From Acidobacteria bacterium RIFCSPLOWO2_12_FULL_65_11 (lineage in GTDB: Bacteria > Acidobacteriota > Vicinamibacteria > Vicinamibacterales > CAVVIG01): 50,334 bases of DNA. The notes under the pieces are model-generated. The model worked only from the letters and a program-made list of their open reading frames with translations. It was not told where the DNA came from and made no database searches. Position 1 is the first letter of the stretch, and each line of letters begins with the position of its first letter. The stretch spans positions 1 to 50,334 of the forward strand of contig MELA01000120.1 in assembly GCA_001767495.1 (NCBI GenBank), in the 5' to 3' direction. This document shows, piece after piece, positions 33,296 to 41,621 of the stretch. The position numbers were made by a program, and so were the translations under genes.

Positions 33296-35205
33296 GAGGA
33301 GGATGCTCCGAAAAATCGCCTGAGCCACAGCTCCAGGCCTACCACGTCGCCAATCTGCCACGCCGGAAGCGCCGTATCTGCCCGAGCGATGCGCGTCTCG
33401 AAGGTCGTCAACTCTCTGGCCAGGCGGTCGCCGTCGACCAGGCCCGCCTGAACCGCTAAGGAATCTCGCGTCAGCAAGCGCAGGATAGCTGGATACTCCG
33501 ACACAATCGCCCGGTTGCCGGCGCCGGTAAAATCCGCCTTCCACCGGCGCTGGCGTATCGCGTCGGGCAGAATCCCCTGCATGGCGTGGCGCAACAACGC
33601 TTTAGGAACCCCGTCTCGATTGATCATGTCGCCGGGGATCGCCATCAAGAAGGCCACCAGGTCCCTGTCTCGGAACGGATAGGCGACCTCGAGGCCATGC
33701 ATGAGGCCAGTCGCATTGGACCGGTGGGTCTGCACCTGGCAAAATCCCGACGTCGCATTCCGGTAGAGCTGCTCCGCGTGGCTGCTCGCGAACTTCCGAT
33801 CAAGATTGGGCCGACTGAGCGAGCGCTCGATCGCACGCTCCAGGAACTTCGCGGTGTACCACGCCGGAAGTCTGCGCCTGAATCGCCGGCGCGAGGTTCG
33901 CTTCTTGACGAATCGAAACAGCCACCGAGGCGGTAGTGCCCGCACCAGCCTGCTCCGAAGCTGACGCCCGAAGAGGCCGGGCTCGACATCCGTCATCCAG
34001 GCGTCACACTCACGTAAGTGGCGCCGGACCATCAACCATCGTCCCCGACGAAACAGATCGACCAGATATGCCTGATCGGACAGGATCTGGTCTCCGAAGA
34101 ATCCGTCCAGAACGACGGTACATCCTGACTGCCGCGCGGTCGCCAACAGCACCGACTGAACATCCCACGTCAGGCCGGGCATTTCCATGTGCCAGATAGT
34201 CCGCTCCGCGTCGGTTAACAACCGGAGCGCCGAAACAGCCTGGCGAACGATCGGCAGGCCCGACGCCGTCTCGACCTGGTCCAGATACGCGACCTCGTCA
34301 GCCGCGGCGTTGCCGGGAAATGTCAGGGCGAAGCCGCGTAGCTCAGCCGGTGCGGCACCGCTCGTGATGAGCGCTCTGGCTTGACAGAAGATCGATGAGG
34401 AGTCGAGGCCGCCGCTGACCGACACGGCGACCGGACGATCGCTGCGCAGCCGGCGCCGGACCGACTCTGCAAACAGCGTGCGGAAGCATTGAGCGTAGTC
34501 CTCAAAGGATCGATAGCGAATCTCCCGCGCCGAATCGAAGTCCCAGTGTTGCCGGAGGACTCGCCCATCGGTTGTGACGATGAGGACGTGTCCGGGCGGC
34601 ACGCTGTACACGCCCTGAAAGCACGTCCGCGTGCCGTCGCTGTAGCCGTCGAGGACCAGGTCTGCGAGCGCGTCTTCGTCGGGGCGGGACCTGACCGCGC
34701 GGTGCGCAAGAAGGCTCTTGATTTCTGACGCGAACAACAACGTGCCCGGAAGCGGGCAATAGTACAGCGCGCGGGCGCCCATTCGGTCGCGAGCAAGCAG
34801 GAGGCGTCGGCGTGTCGAATCACACAACGCGAGAGCAAAGTCACCGTTCAGGCGAGCGACAAACGCTTCGCCAAATTGCGAGTAAGCGGCAAGCGCGAGC
34901 GCCGCATCGGAGCACACGGCCTCCGGCCAGCCAACGTTGGAAGGGCATGCATCGAGGACTTCCTGGCGGTTATCGAGGCGGCCGTCGAACGCGACGGCCG
35001 TGCCGGAGGGCGAGGTGAGGGGCTGACGCTCTGTCAGCGACTCGGGTGTGACCCGAGAATGCTGATGACCGATGCCGGCCGTCGAGCCGATCCAATAATC
35101 CTCACCATCGAGTGCGTGATGAGCGGAGGCCGCAGCGAGCCCTTTCAGCTCGGACGGCTCAACCGTGCGACCGTCCAGATTGAAGACACCGACAATACCG
35201 CTCAT
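33292..35205 (-). CDS. Lasso peptide cyclase (asparagine-synthetase-like, protein C)
   Basis: A 637-residue asparagine-synthetase B homologue, as expected for the ATP-dependent enzyme that adenylates the ring Asp/Glu and closes the isopeptide bond to Gly1. Residue 2 is Ser instead of the catalytic Cys of glutaminases (MSGIVGVFNLDG), so it cannot use glutamine, as in lasso cyclases. The PPi-loop SGGLDSS is at 264-270, and the C-terminal synthetase domain contains YPFRDRDLVAFLMAIPGDM and KALLRHAMQGILP, with the lysine in RQRRWKADFTGAG. It starts 46 bp after the precursor gene and is coupled to the methyltransferase. Confidence 0.92.
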   Translation of the reverse strand: MSGIVGVFNLDGRTVEPSELKGLAAASAHHALDGEDYWIGSTAGIGHQHSRVTPESLTERQPLTSPSGTAVAFDGRLDNRQEVLDACPSNVGWPEAVCSDAALALAAYSQFGEAFVARLNGDFALALCDSTRRRLLLARDRMGARALYYCPLPGTLLFASEIKSLLAHRAVRSRPDEDALADLVLDGYSDGTRTCFQGVYSVPPGHVLIVTTDGRVLRQHWDFDSAREIRYRSFEDYAQCFRTLFAESVRRRLRSDRPVAVSVSGGLDSSSIFCQARALITSGAAPAELRGFALTFPGNAAADEVAYLDQVETASGLPIVRQAVSALRLLTDAERTIWHMEMPGLTWDVQSVLLATARQSGCTVVLDGFFGDQILSDQAYLVDLFRRGRWLMVRRHLRECDAWMTDVEPGLFGRQLRSRLVRALPPRWLFRFVKKRTSRRRFRRRLPAWYTAKFLERAIERSLSRPNLDRKFASSHAEQLYRNATSGFCQVQTHRSNATGLMHGLEVAYPFRDRDLVAFLMAIPGDMINRDGVPKALLRHAMQGILPDAIRQRRWKADFTGAGNRAIVSEYPAILRLLTRDSLAVQAGLVDGDRLARELTTFETRIARADTALPAWQIGDVVGLELWLRRFFGASSS

Positions 35206-35251
35206 CTACCCCATTCAAGCACGCAACTGGCGGCGCTGGGGCGGCGCTCCA

Positions 35252-35407
35252 TCAGATCCTTGACATGTTTGTTGCGCCGTCACCCATGACACCGCCGGTT
35301 CCCTGAACGATGTCTTTCACGTGGCCGTAGGAGACCAAGCGGGGCTTGGCATAGGGTTTTCTGGCGCCGGGTGCCCTTCGATCGACCGACTTGTCTGTTG
35401 CACTCAT
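35252..35407 (-). CDS. Lasso peptide precursor (A), 51 residues
   Basis: The ATG at 35407 is preceded by GGAGGATTCG, an excellent ribosome binding site. The 35-residue leader ends with KPYAKPRLVSYGHVKDIVQ, which has the YxxPxLxxxG recognition motif of lasso leaders. The predicted core is GTGGVMGDGATNMSRI: Gly1 can be joined to Asp8, giving an 8-residue ring and an 8-residue tail. The usual Thr at leader position -2 is replaced by Val. The gene lies between the kinase and cyclase genes. It is short and embedded in a longer frame, hence easy to miss. The core borders are inferred, not observed. Confidence 0.85.
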   Translation of the reverse strand: MSATDKSVDRRAPGARKPYAKPRLVSYGHVKDIVQGTGGVMGDGATNMSRI

Positions 35408-35423
35408 CGAATCCTCCGTGCCC

Positions 35424-36416
35424 TCACGCAGTTCTCCTGCAAGGCTCCTTCTCGACAACGGTCTGCCGGACATGCTCGACGATGGCGTTGCGCAACGCCG
35501 GAAGGTGCTGCAGCCCTCCTGGATACCGCAACTCGAAACCGATCGCCTCGGAGGCCACTTGCGTCGCAAACGCGAACTGCCTTGCGAGACGTTCTCTGTG
35601 AAGAATGGTTGTGGTGAAGCTGCTCTTGAGTAGTTCTCTGACCATCGCCACGCGCGATATCGAGCGTATTTCGAACGAGCGAGTACGGTTCCGTTCGTCG
35701 GGTTCCGGCAGGACGAACAGGCGCCGCAGCGGCAGGCTGTCCGGCTGCCGAGCGGCCGCCGTGAGCGGAAACGACCGTTTGGTCGCCGTTGGCGTCAGTG
35801 GGGTGCCGCGCGCGGGACTGTCCCAGAACGTGCCGGCGCTATCCGGCATGAGCTTGACGCGCCCCGACCCAGGATGCGCAACGAGATTCCCACTGCGTCG
35901 CTCAAGTATCAACATGTCGTCGGTGACGACCTGGTGGCCTTCCTGAAGAAAGGCCGCCAGCAGAGTCGATTTTCCGAATCCACAGTCGCCGAGAAACGCC
36001 ACCGCCCAGTCATCCACGCGCACGGCGGCGGCGTGCAGCGGCTCGATCCCCTGCTGGACGAGTGCCACGGCAAGCGCCTGTCCGAACAGGAAGTTCTGCA
36101 GCACCGCGCGGGGGCAGTCGTTGAGCGGCCGATACACGACGCACGAGCCATCCGCGGCGACACGAAATTCGTACAAATGTTCCCAACGCAGGTAGGTGGT
36201 GCCGTCTGCCGGACGTGGACGGACCACCCATTCATCGGCGGACGGCTGCTCGCACGCAGAAGGCTCGAAGTCTTCGGCGGTACCCTCCACGAACTCCACG
36301 TCGGCTAGTAGCTGCTGTCCGTCGTGCGCCCTTGGGAACGCAAACCGATGGTCGCTGGTTACTCGAACGCCGTAGATCGAGTAGTGATACCGCTCGGGAC
36401 ACTGGCGTGGCTTCAT
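35424..36416 (-). CDS. HPr-kinase-like lasso peptide kinase
   Basis: A 330-residue protein; ATG 36416 overlaps the B2 stop (ATGA). Residues 125-170 hold the HPr-kinase core: EPLHAAAVRVDDWAVAFLGD, P-loop GDCGFGKS (143-150, K149), and VVTDDMLIL with D166/D167. The N-terminal HPrK regulatory domain is absent and replaced by about 110 residues typical of the paeninodin-type kinases, which phosphorylate the C-terminal serine of their precursor. In the adjacent precursor the only core serine is the third residue from the end (Ser14), so the site would differ, or another residue is used. It ends 16 bp before the precursor gene. Confidence 0.88.
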   Translation of the reverse strand: MKPRQCPERYHYSIYGVRVTSDHRFAFPRAHDGQQLLADVEFVEGTAEDFEPSACEQPSADEWVVRPRPADGTTYLRWEHLYEFRVAADGSCVVYRPLNDCPRAVLQNFLFGQALAVALVQQGIEPLHAAAVRVDDWAVAFLGDCGFGKSTLLAAFLQEGHQVVTDDMLILERRSGNLVAHPGSGRVKLMPDSAGTFWDSPARGTPLTPTATKRSFPLTAAARQPDSLPLRRLFVLPEPDERNRTRSFEIRSISRVAMVRELLKSSFTTTILHRERLARQFAFATQVASEAIGFELRYPGGLQHLPALRNAIVEHVRQTVVEKEPCRRTA

Positions 36417-36847
36417 GCGAAAAGGCTGTCCCATACCGTCAGTGGCGCGTACTGGTCGGCCGTCGAGCCGCCTATCACAATGCGGTCCCGATCGGCGAGC
36501 CAGGCGTGTGACTGAAGACGACCGCCCGGCTCGTATCTGACGCCGACAGTCAGCCGCAACGGTCGTTCGGGCGATCCCAACGCCAGGTCCGCCACGATCG
36601 CCCTCACGAGACAAGTACTCACGCCCGCGAGCCGGCGGCCGCTGGCTTCGATGGCCCAAATCACCCGCGCCTCAGGCCCACGCAGGATGAAATGCGCGAG
36701 CAACCGCAGCCGCGCTGCCCCTCTACGCAAGGTCGGCAGCGACATGGTCCGGAGGCCGAACGCTGTCAGGACTTGGACAAGGGACGCGGCAATCAAGAGT
36801 CTCCAGTCCGAGGCGGTCAGCGACAGCCAGCGTGTGAATCGGTTCAT
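36413..36847 (-). CDS. Lasso peptide leader peptidase (B2, transglutaminase-like)
   Basis: A 144-residue protein of the lasso B2 family (transglutaminase-like cysteine protease that removes the leader). The catalytic cysteine is C79 in GVSTCLVRAIVADLAL, the histidine H114 in SHAWLADRDRIVIGG, and the aspartate D119 or D121. The N-terminus (WRLLIAASLVQVLTAFGL) is the usual amphipathic or hydrophobic helix. It is the first gene of the minus-strand operon and overlaps the kinase gene by 4 nt. B1 is encoded separately, so this is a split-B system. Confidence 0.9.
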   Translation of the reverse strand: MNRFTRWLSLTASDWRLLIAASLVQVLTAFGLRTMSLPTLRRGAARLRLLAHFILRGPEARVIWAIEASGRRLAGVSTCLVRAIVADLALGSPERPLRLTVGVRYEPGGRLQSHAWLADRDRIVIGGSTADQYAPLTVWDSLFA

Positions 36848-36964
36848 CGTAGAGCTCGGGAGCCCATGGTACGCGCCGGGCGCGCGCGTGTAAAGGCGCC
36901 GGCGTCGCGCCCAGTCGCCGCCCCAGATGCTGCTATGACGCGTGTGGGCGACCTGCTGACCGTC

Positions 36965-37046
36965 GGATTATCGTCCACAAGTCGCCGAGCAGGCGCCGTA
37001 GAACATAGTCCGTGGACCAGCTGCAGCCAAGTCCTCACACTTGGTC
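36965..37046 (+). promoter_or_regulatory. Conserved regulatory region before the second precursor gene
   Basis: Three blocks recur exactly and in the same order and direction upstream of the small ORF at 42886-43008: GGATTATCGTCCACAA (36965-36980, containing the inverted pair GGA/TCC), CATAGTCCGTGGAC (37004-37017, with a possible -10 CATAGT) and AGTCCTCACACT. The last block is the centre of an inverted repeat CCAAGT/ACTTGG (37027-37044) that ends 4 bp before the ATG. The region lies between the divergent B2 operon and the second precursor gene, so it may control both. Function is inferred from conservation only. Confidence 0.65.
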
Positions 37047-37048
37047 TC

Positions 37049-37474
37049 ATGAATCGCCCCAACACGCCAGCCAACTCCGGGCTGCCGACCCAGCGAAAGC
37101 CGTATTCAAAACCGCGCCTGATCTGTTACGGCCACGTGAAGGACATCATTCAAGGTGGCGGAGGCATGATGAATGACGGTGGAGGTGTCATGTCGCGGGG
37201 GTGCTGGATCGCCGAAGCGATCTACGGCGAATCCGACCCACGGACCACGCTGCTTCGCGCCTGGTTGACTCGGGTGTACGACGAGCGGTGCCGGTGGTGG
37301 TTTCTCGTCAGCGTCTACCGGGTCTGTGGGCGCAGGGTGGCCGGCTTGATCCGCAGCGGGTGCGTCCCTCGGGGGCTGTTCGTTCCGCTGTTCGACTATC
37401 TCCTGATCCAGGCGAACGACGACACCGCTCGCCTGCTCAGACGAGGCTCCTACCTGCCTGGCCGTGTTTCCTGA
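37049..37474 (+). CDS. Second lasso-type precursor fused to a CFI-box-like C-terminal domain
   Basis: A 141-residue protein from ATG 37049. Residues 17-35 (KPYSKPRLICYGHVKDIIQ) match 15 of 19 positions of the lasso precursor leader, and the ring region GGGGMMNDGGGVMSRG starts at residue 36, with D43 at ring position 8, exactly as in the other precursor. Instead of stopping after ...MSR it runs on: GCWIAEAIYGESDP, a hydrophobic helical stretch (WFLVSVYRVCGRRVAGLI) and GLFVPLFDYLL. This tail resembles the CFI-box domain (CFIATAAYG followed by an LR.FRD helix). It is divergent from the lasso operon. No Shine-Dalgarno is visible; a hairpin abuts the start. The 3' end overlaps the convergent pilX-like gene by 25 bp. 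Confidence 0.75.
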   Translation: MNRPNTPANSGLPTQRKPYSKPRLICYGHVKDIIQGGGGMMNDGGGVMSRGCWIAEAIYGESDPRTTLLRAWLTRVYDERCRWWFLVSVYRVCGRRVAGLIRSGCVPRGLFVPLFDYLLIQANDDTARLLRRGSYLPGRVS

Positions 37475-40400
37475 GAAAAGCCCAGCGTGTTCAGGTCGCG
37501 AAATACCGGCGTGAGCGGCGGCAGAAGCGCCGGATTGAGAAAGTCGACGTCGAACGAATACGCGCGGGTCGGCGCTCCGTACACCGTCGTGCAGCACTTG
37601 TAGATACCGATGGCCTGCCGGGCGTAGTAGAAGCTGGCCAGCGACCCCCTGTAGTTCAGGGTTCCGCCCTCCTCGAGGAACCGCAGGAAGTTGTGCACGC
37701 CGCCGTCGGTGCCGAAATCGCTCGCGACAGGCGCCCAGGCCGGGAGCTGAAACGACGGATTCTTCCCGGCGATGACCGCTACGCGATAGTAGCTCTGGGC
37801 AGGGCGATCGCGCTGCGTGCGGTCGTACGGATTCGCAAACGAGTACGTCGTGTCGTTCCAGTTGCTGCTGAGCAGCGTCACCGCGTCGGCCGCAACGGAG
37901 GTCGCGACGTGTGGCTGGTTCCACGTGGCGTTCATGCCCAGCGCACGGGCGTTCCAGTTCCCGTGGATGTAGACGGGGGTTTCCGCGACGATCGCCAGAC
38001 CGGGCGCGACGATGTCGGGGATGGCGTCACCATCGTCACCGTTGATGAGCTTGAGCGCCCGCCTGAACAGGATGGCGCGGTTCACCTGCGCCTGGCCGCG
38101 GTTAACCGCCGTCGTCGGCCGGGCGTTGAGATCGAGCGGCGCCGCGGCCCCCGGCGGCACGCTATTGGCCGTGCCGTTGTAGCTTGGCAGCCGCCCGTAC
38201 AGGTCGAGGAGCCCATTCGCGTTGACATCCTCGGGAGAGACTGTTGATGGAGGGACGGGCGGTTCGAGCGCGTTGTCTTCTGCGCCGTTCTGGTTCGCCC
38301 GGTTCATGATGTCTTCCCAGCCGAACTCGCCCGTTTCCAGGCTGTTCGCGTCGCGATTGTTCCGCCGGTCCGAGAAGTAGACGGCGTAGCCCGTCCCGAG
38401 ATTGTTGAGCGCCTGCGTGCCGGTTCCGGCGTTGTAAGGCGCCACGCCGGTGAGCCATCGCGACAGGTTTCTCACGTCGAGCGCGACGTAGTGCATCACG
38501 CCGCCGAGCCTGAGGCCGAGCACGCCCGTACCCGGGCCTGGATTCGTGTCGCGCTGCAGCGCCTCACGTGGATCGAATAGGACGTTGGGCCAGTAGTCTC
38601 TGGAGTCCAGGCTGGTCGTACCCGTGGGTACGCCTGCGACGGTTACCGTGCTGTACGCGCAGCCATTTGCGGGGAAACCCGCGCCGACACCTCCGTTGTC
38701 CTTGAGGCGCTGGATTCGCAGGATCGCATTCAATGTCGGATCGTCACAAATCTGGCCCGCCAGATTCGGTCCACCGATCCCGTAGTTCAGGATCTCCATC
38801 GTCACGTCGGTCCACACGTTGGCGTTGTCCTGCATCTCGATCTTGATGAAGCCGCCAATCGTGCTCGTGCCAGCCGCGGATAGAGAGTTGTTGGTAATTG
38901 TCGAGTTCGCGGCAATTGCCTGCGTGTTGCCCTGACAGTTCAGAAGCTGGTCGTTCAAGGCGGGGGCAGTGGTATAACCGGAGCACGAGATCAATTGCAC
39001 GCGGTTGTTCGCCGCATCGGTCACCCAGAAAGTTGTGGGAGCGAACGCAGCCGTGCTGACCACGCGGAGATCGGCGCTGGCACTCAACACCGTGGCGTTG
39101 GTCGTCGCTGTCGTGGGGGAGTAAGCGGCGTAGAGGGGAGCTGCTGCGGGCAGAGACACGATACTTCCTGCGGCCGATACCGGCGTAATGCAGCCGGTGA
39201 ATCTGTCAGCCAGTCTGCCGGTGCATACCACGTCGACCCCGTTGAGTTTGAGGATGGGCGGGATCTGAAACTCGAGCGGAAGGATGCCGTTGACGGTAAT
39301 CGTGGTCCCGGCTGCCGCCACGAGGGCGTTGACCGTCGTCGTCGCAGGACCCTGCGTCGTCGCAATCGGCGGATGCGTCGCATCAACCGGACCGTACGGC
39401 GTGCCATTGTTCGGTGGCGCGTTGTTCCAGTTGCCGTCGAGTGACACCGGCGGCGTCGCCGTCACCGTCGGCAGATTGGTGATGTCAGCCGCCGCGTCCG
39501 ACAAAAGGATCCGCAGACTCGCCTTGCTGAAGTAGCGCTCGCCGAAGAGCAGCGGATTGACGACGTTCTCGTTGGCGGCCGGCCGGCGCACGATGTCCGG
39601 GTTGGCTCCACCGGAGGTCAGCACGGCCAGGTTCAGGGGTCTGGCGCCAGTCGCACCATTCCGGATGTATCCGTTGTACGACGTAAGCGAAATGTTCGTC
39701 CACGCCGGGTTCGCCGGGCTGCCGAGGAATCCCTGGAGGCTGCCCTCGGTGGCCAGGAGATCCCGGCAGGCGCCGGCAGCGGCAGGGCATCCCGGCGCTC
39801 TGGGGAGACGCACGATCCCATCGTGCGTAGCCGGCAGCGTAATCGCTGCGCTGTTCGACATGTTCTGACGGATGACCTCCCCAACAGCTGTCATCCTGTC
39901 GTTAAACGCCAGGTTAGACGCTGCGGGCCCCGCAAGGAACAGATTGCCGTTGGTGTGCACCCGGCCGCCAAAGTTGAAGTTGGGACCCGGAAAGAAGCTC
40001 AAGTCGGTGTCCGAGAAGACTCCGAACTGGAAGACCGGGATCGCCACGGTCTCGAGACTGCGCCTCAGGTGGACTTCGCCTCCCGAGGCCGTGAGGGCCG
40101 TCGACTCCAGCGTGTACTGCGTGAGGAGCGCAATCAGTCCCTGGTACGGACCGGACGAGATCGTCCGCGCCGTTCCCCGCGGATTGCCGTTGGCATCCGA
40201 CAGCGCCCACGCGACGGCATAGCCGGTGTTCCCAGGGGGAAACGTGACGCTGGGAAGTACCGGCGGGGCGGCCGTCAAGGCGTTGATTTGCGCCGCCGTC
40301 GGGGCGTAGTTGGTCCGAAAGAAGTTGCCCAGATCGGCCGTCAGCTTCTCGAGTCCGGCGTGCGCGGCGTAGAAGGCCTCTTGACGATCGCGGTCGACAC

Positions 40401-40539
40401 TGCGGAACCGCTGATCGCTCATGACCGACGCCGTGAAACCGACAAGGAGCGCCGACACGAGTGCCGTCACCAGCAAGACGGTAATCAGCGCGATGCCGCG
40501 TTCATTGGCTGGACGCATGGGATTTGCCATTCCTTTCAT
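37450..40539 (-). CDS. PilX-like minor pilin assembly protein, very long
   Basis: A 1029-residue protein with a PilX-type N-terminus: ERGIALITVLLVTALVSALLVGFTASV is a class III-like prepilin or membrane-anchor helix, followed by DRQEAFYAAHAGLEKLTADL, the usual PilX_N continuation. Ordinary PilX is about 200 residues; here some 850 residues of beta-rich, Asn/Thr/Gly-rich sequence are added, probably an extracellular adhesive or structural part. It contains paired cysteines (for example QLISCSGY and QLLNCQGN). The start ATG 40539 overlaps the PilW stop (ATGA). It is last in the operon, where pilY1 is often found. Confidence 0.85.
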   Translation of the reverse strand: MKGMANPMRPANERGIALITVLLVTALVSALLVGFTASVMSDQRFRSVDRDRQEAFYAAHAGLEKLTADLGNFFRTNYAPTAAQINALTAAPPVLPSVTFPPGNTGYAVAWALSDANGNPRGTARTISSGPYQGLIALLTQYTLESTALTASGGEVHLRRSLETVAIPVFQFGVFSDTDLSFFPGPNFNFGGRVHTNGNLFLAGPAASNLAFNDRMTAVGEVIRQNMSNSAAITLPATHDGIVRLPRAPGCPAAAGACRDLLATEGSLQGFLGSPANPAWTNISLTSYNGYIRNGATGARPLNLAVLTSGGANPDIVRRPAANENVVNPLLFGERYFSKASLRILLSDAAADITNLPTVTATPPVSLDGNWNNAPPNNGTPYGPVDATHPPIATTQGPATTTVNALVAAAGTTITVNGILPLEFQIPPILKLNGVDVVCTGRLADRFTGCITPVSAAGSIVSLPAAAPLYAAYSPTTATTNATVLSASADLRVVSTAAFAPTTFWVTDAANNRVQLISCSGYTTAPALNDQLLNCQGNTQAIAANSTITNNSLSAAGTSTIGGFIKIEMQDNANVWTDVTMEILNYGIGGPNLAGQICDDPTLNAILRIQRLKDNGGVGAGFPANGCAYSTVTVAGVPTGTTSLDSRDYWPNVLFDPREALQRDTNPGPGTGVLGLRLGGVMHYVALDVRNLSRWLTGVAPYNAGTGTQALNNLGTGYAVYFSDRRNNRDANSLETGEFGWEDIMNRANQNGAEDNALEPPVPPSTVSPEDVNANGLLDLYGRLPSYNGTANSVPPGAAAPLDLNARPTTAVNRGQAQVNRAILFRRALKLINGDDGDAIPDIVAPGLAIVAETPVYIHGNWNARALGMNATWNQPHVATSVAADAVTLLSSNWNDTTYSFANPYDRTQRDRPAQSYYRVAVIAGKNPSFQLPAWAPVASDFGTDGGVHNFLRFLEEGGTLNYRGSLASFYYARQAIGIYKCCTTVYGAPTRAYSFDVDFLNPALLPPLTPVFRDLNTLGFSQETRPGR

Positions 40540-41621
40540 TGGTAGCGATCCACAAACGCGAGACTTCTGATGCTGACGCTGGTCTGCATGTGATTGCGCA
40601 GGAAGTCGTTCGACTGCGTCGACACCACGTCGGAGCGCACGCCGATGTGGAGATTGACTTTACGAACCTGATTGGCCGAGTACGTGACGCCGTTCAACAC
40701 AAAGGGAAACGTCACGACTCCCGTCGGGTTCGTCACGCCGTCGACCAGGTCGTAGGCAATGTCGAGGTCCTCGACGACCCCGGCCAGCGCCTGTGGCGTG
40801 CCGAAGTTCCACACGCGCGTCAGCCGCGGCGTCCCAGGCGCGGTCACCGCGTCAACGTAGTAGGTCAGCATGATCACACGCGTCACCAGGCCCTGCGGCA
40901 TGGGATTGTCGACGATCTGGGTCACCGAGCCCTGGGCGGCGACCGGCTGATTCAGGTTGAACCTGTCAATCGGGTCCGCCACATCGAAGAAGATGGTGTT
41001 GGGATTGGTGCGCGTCACCGTCTGCAGCGTGCTGCCGTTGGCGTTGCTGATCCACAAGAGATTACCTGGCGCGACCGGGAAGACGCCGTTCAGCGGGTCG
41101 CCGGCAAACCACGCGGCGTTCCCACCGATGTTGATGCTCGACCCGTCGGCCGCCAGGGTCGCCTGGCCGGCGAGCCCGGTGTTGATCGACAGCGGCGCGA
41201 GCAGGGGGTCGGTCATCAGGATCGTGATCATGTCGGTCGTCGCGCCAGCGATCACCGGACCCAGCCCCGCCCCCGCGATGAGCGCCGGCAATACGTCCGA
41301 GTTGACGTTGTCGAACGAATAGTTCAGTCCGGGCGGACTGGGACGACTGATCGCCTGCGAGCCGGCGCCGGACGGAATCGGAATGCCGCCGGTCGGGATC
41401 CCGCGCGCGGCCTGCAGCAGGTCGCGAATCAGGAGGTTGGTGCCCGCGCGCAGGTTCTGGTTCGCGTCGACCAGCTGCGTGGTCGCCTGGTTGAGGTTGA
41501 CCGCGCTTATGAAGGCGGACATGGCTCCGCCGAGCGCCATCAGCACGATTGCCGTGCTGATGAGCAACTCCGGGAGCGTAAAGCCCTCCTCGCGCGACAT
41601 GGGTGCCATGACCTGCCTCAT
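40536..41621 (-). CDS. PilW-like minor pilin
   Basis: A 361-residue prepilin. The ATG at 41621 overlaps the PilV stop (ATGA) and yields a short leader ending in SREEG followed by FTLPELLISTAIVLMALGG, with cleavage between G and F and the conserved glutamate at +5. The rest is the globular PilW part, larger than the average. A longer frame to 41675 exists but would put an implausible leader in front. It works in priming type IV pilus assembly together with its neighbours. Confidence 0.9.
   Translation of the reverse strand: MRQVMAPMSREEGFTLPELLISTAIVLMALGGAMSAFISAVNLNQATTQLVDANQNLRAGTNLLIRDLLQAARGIPTGGIPIPSGAGSQAISRPSPPGLNYSFDNVNSDVLPALIAGAGLGPVIAGATTDMITILMTDPLLAPLSINTGLAGQATLAADGSSINIGGNAAWFAGDPLNGVFPVAPGNLLWISNANGSTLQTVTRTNPNTIFFDVADPIDRFNLNQPVAAQGSVTQIVDNPMPQGLVTRVIMLTYYVDAVTAPGTPRLTRVWNFGTPQALAGVVEDLDIAYDLVDGVTNPTGVVTFPFVLNGVTYSANQVRKVNLHIGVRSDVVSTQSNDFLRNHMQTSVSIRSLAFVDRYQ

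Noticed and set aside
35408-35569. N-terminal extension of the lasso precursor frame
   Set aside because: Overlaps the kinase gene in another frame; the ATG at 35407 has a perfect ribosome binding site.
36692-37048. N-terminal extension of the fused precursor frame
   Set aside because: It is antisense of B2 and then the conserved regulatory region; the similarity VEHSPWT versus MEHSPWT at 43 kb is due to the DNA elements, not to a protein.
37106-37924. 272-residue minus-strand frame
   Set aside because: Shadow of the fused precursor and of the pilX-like gene.
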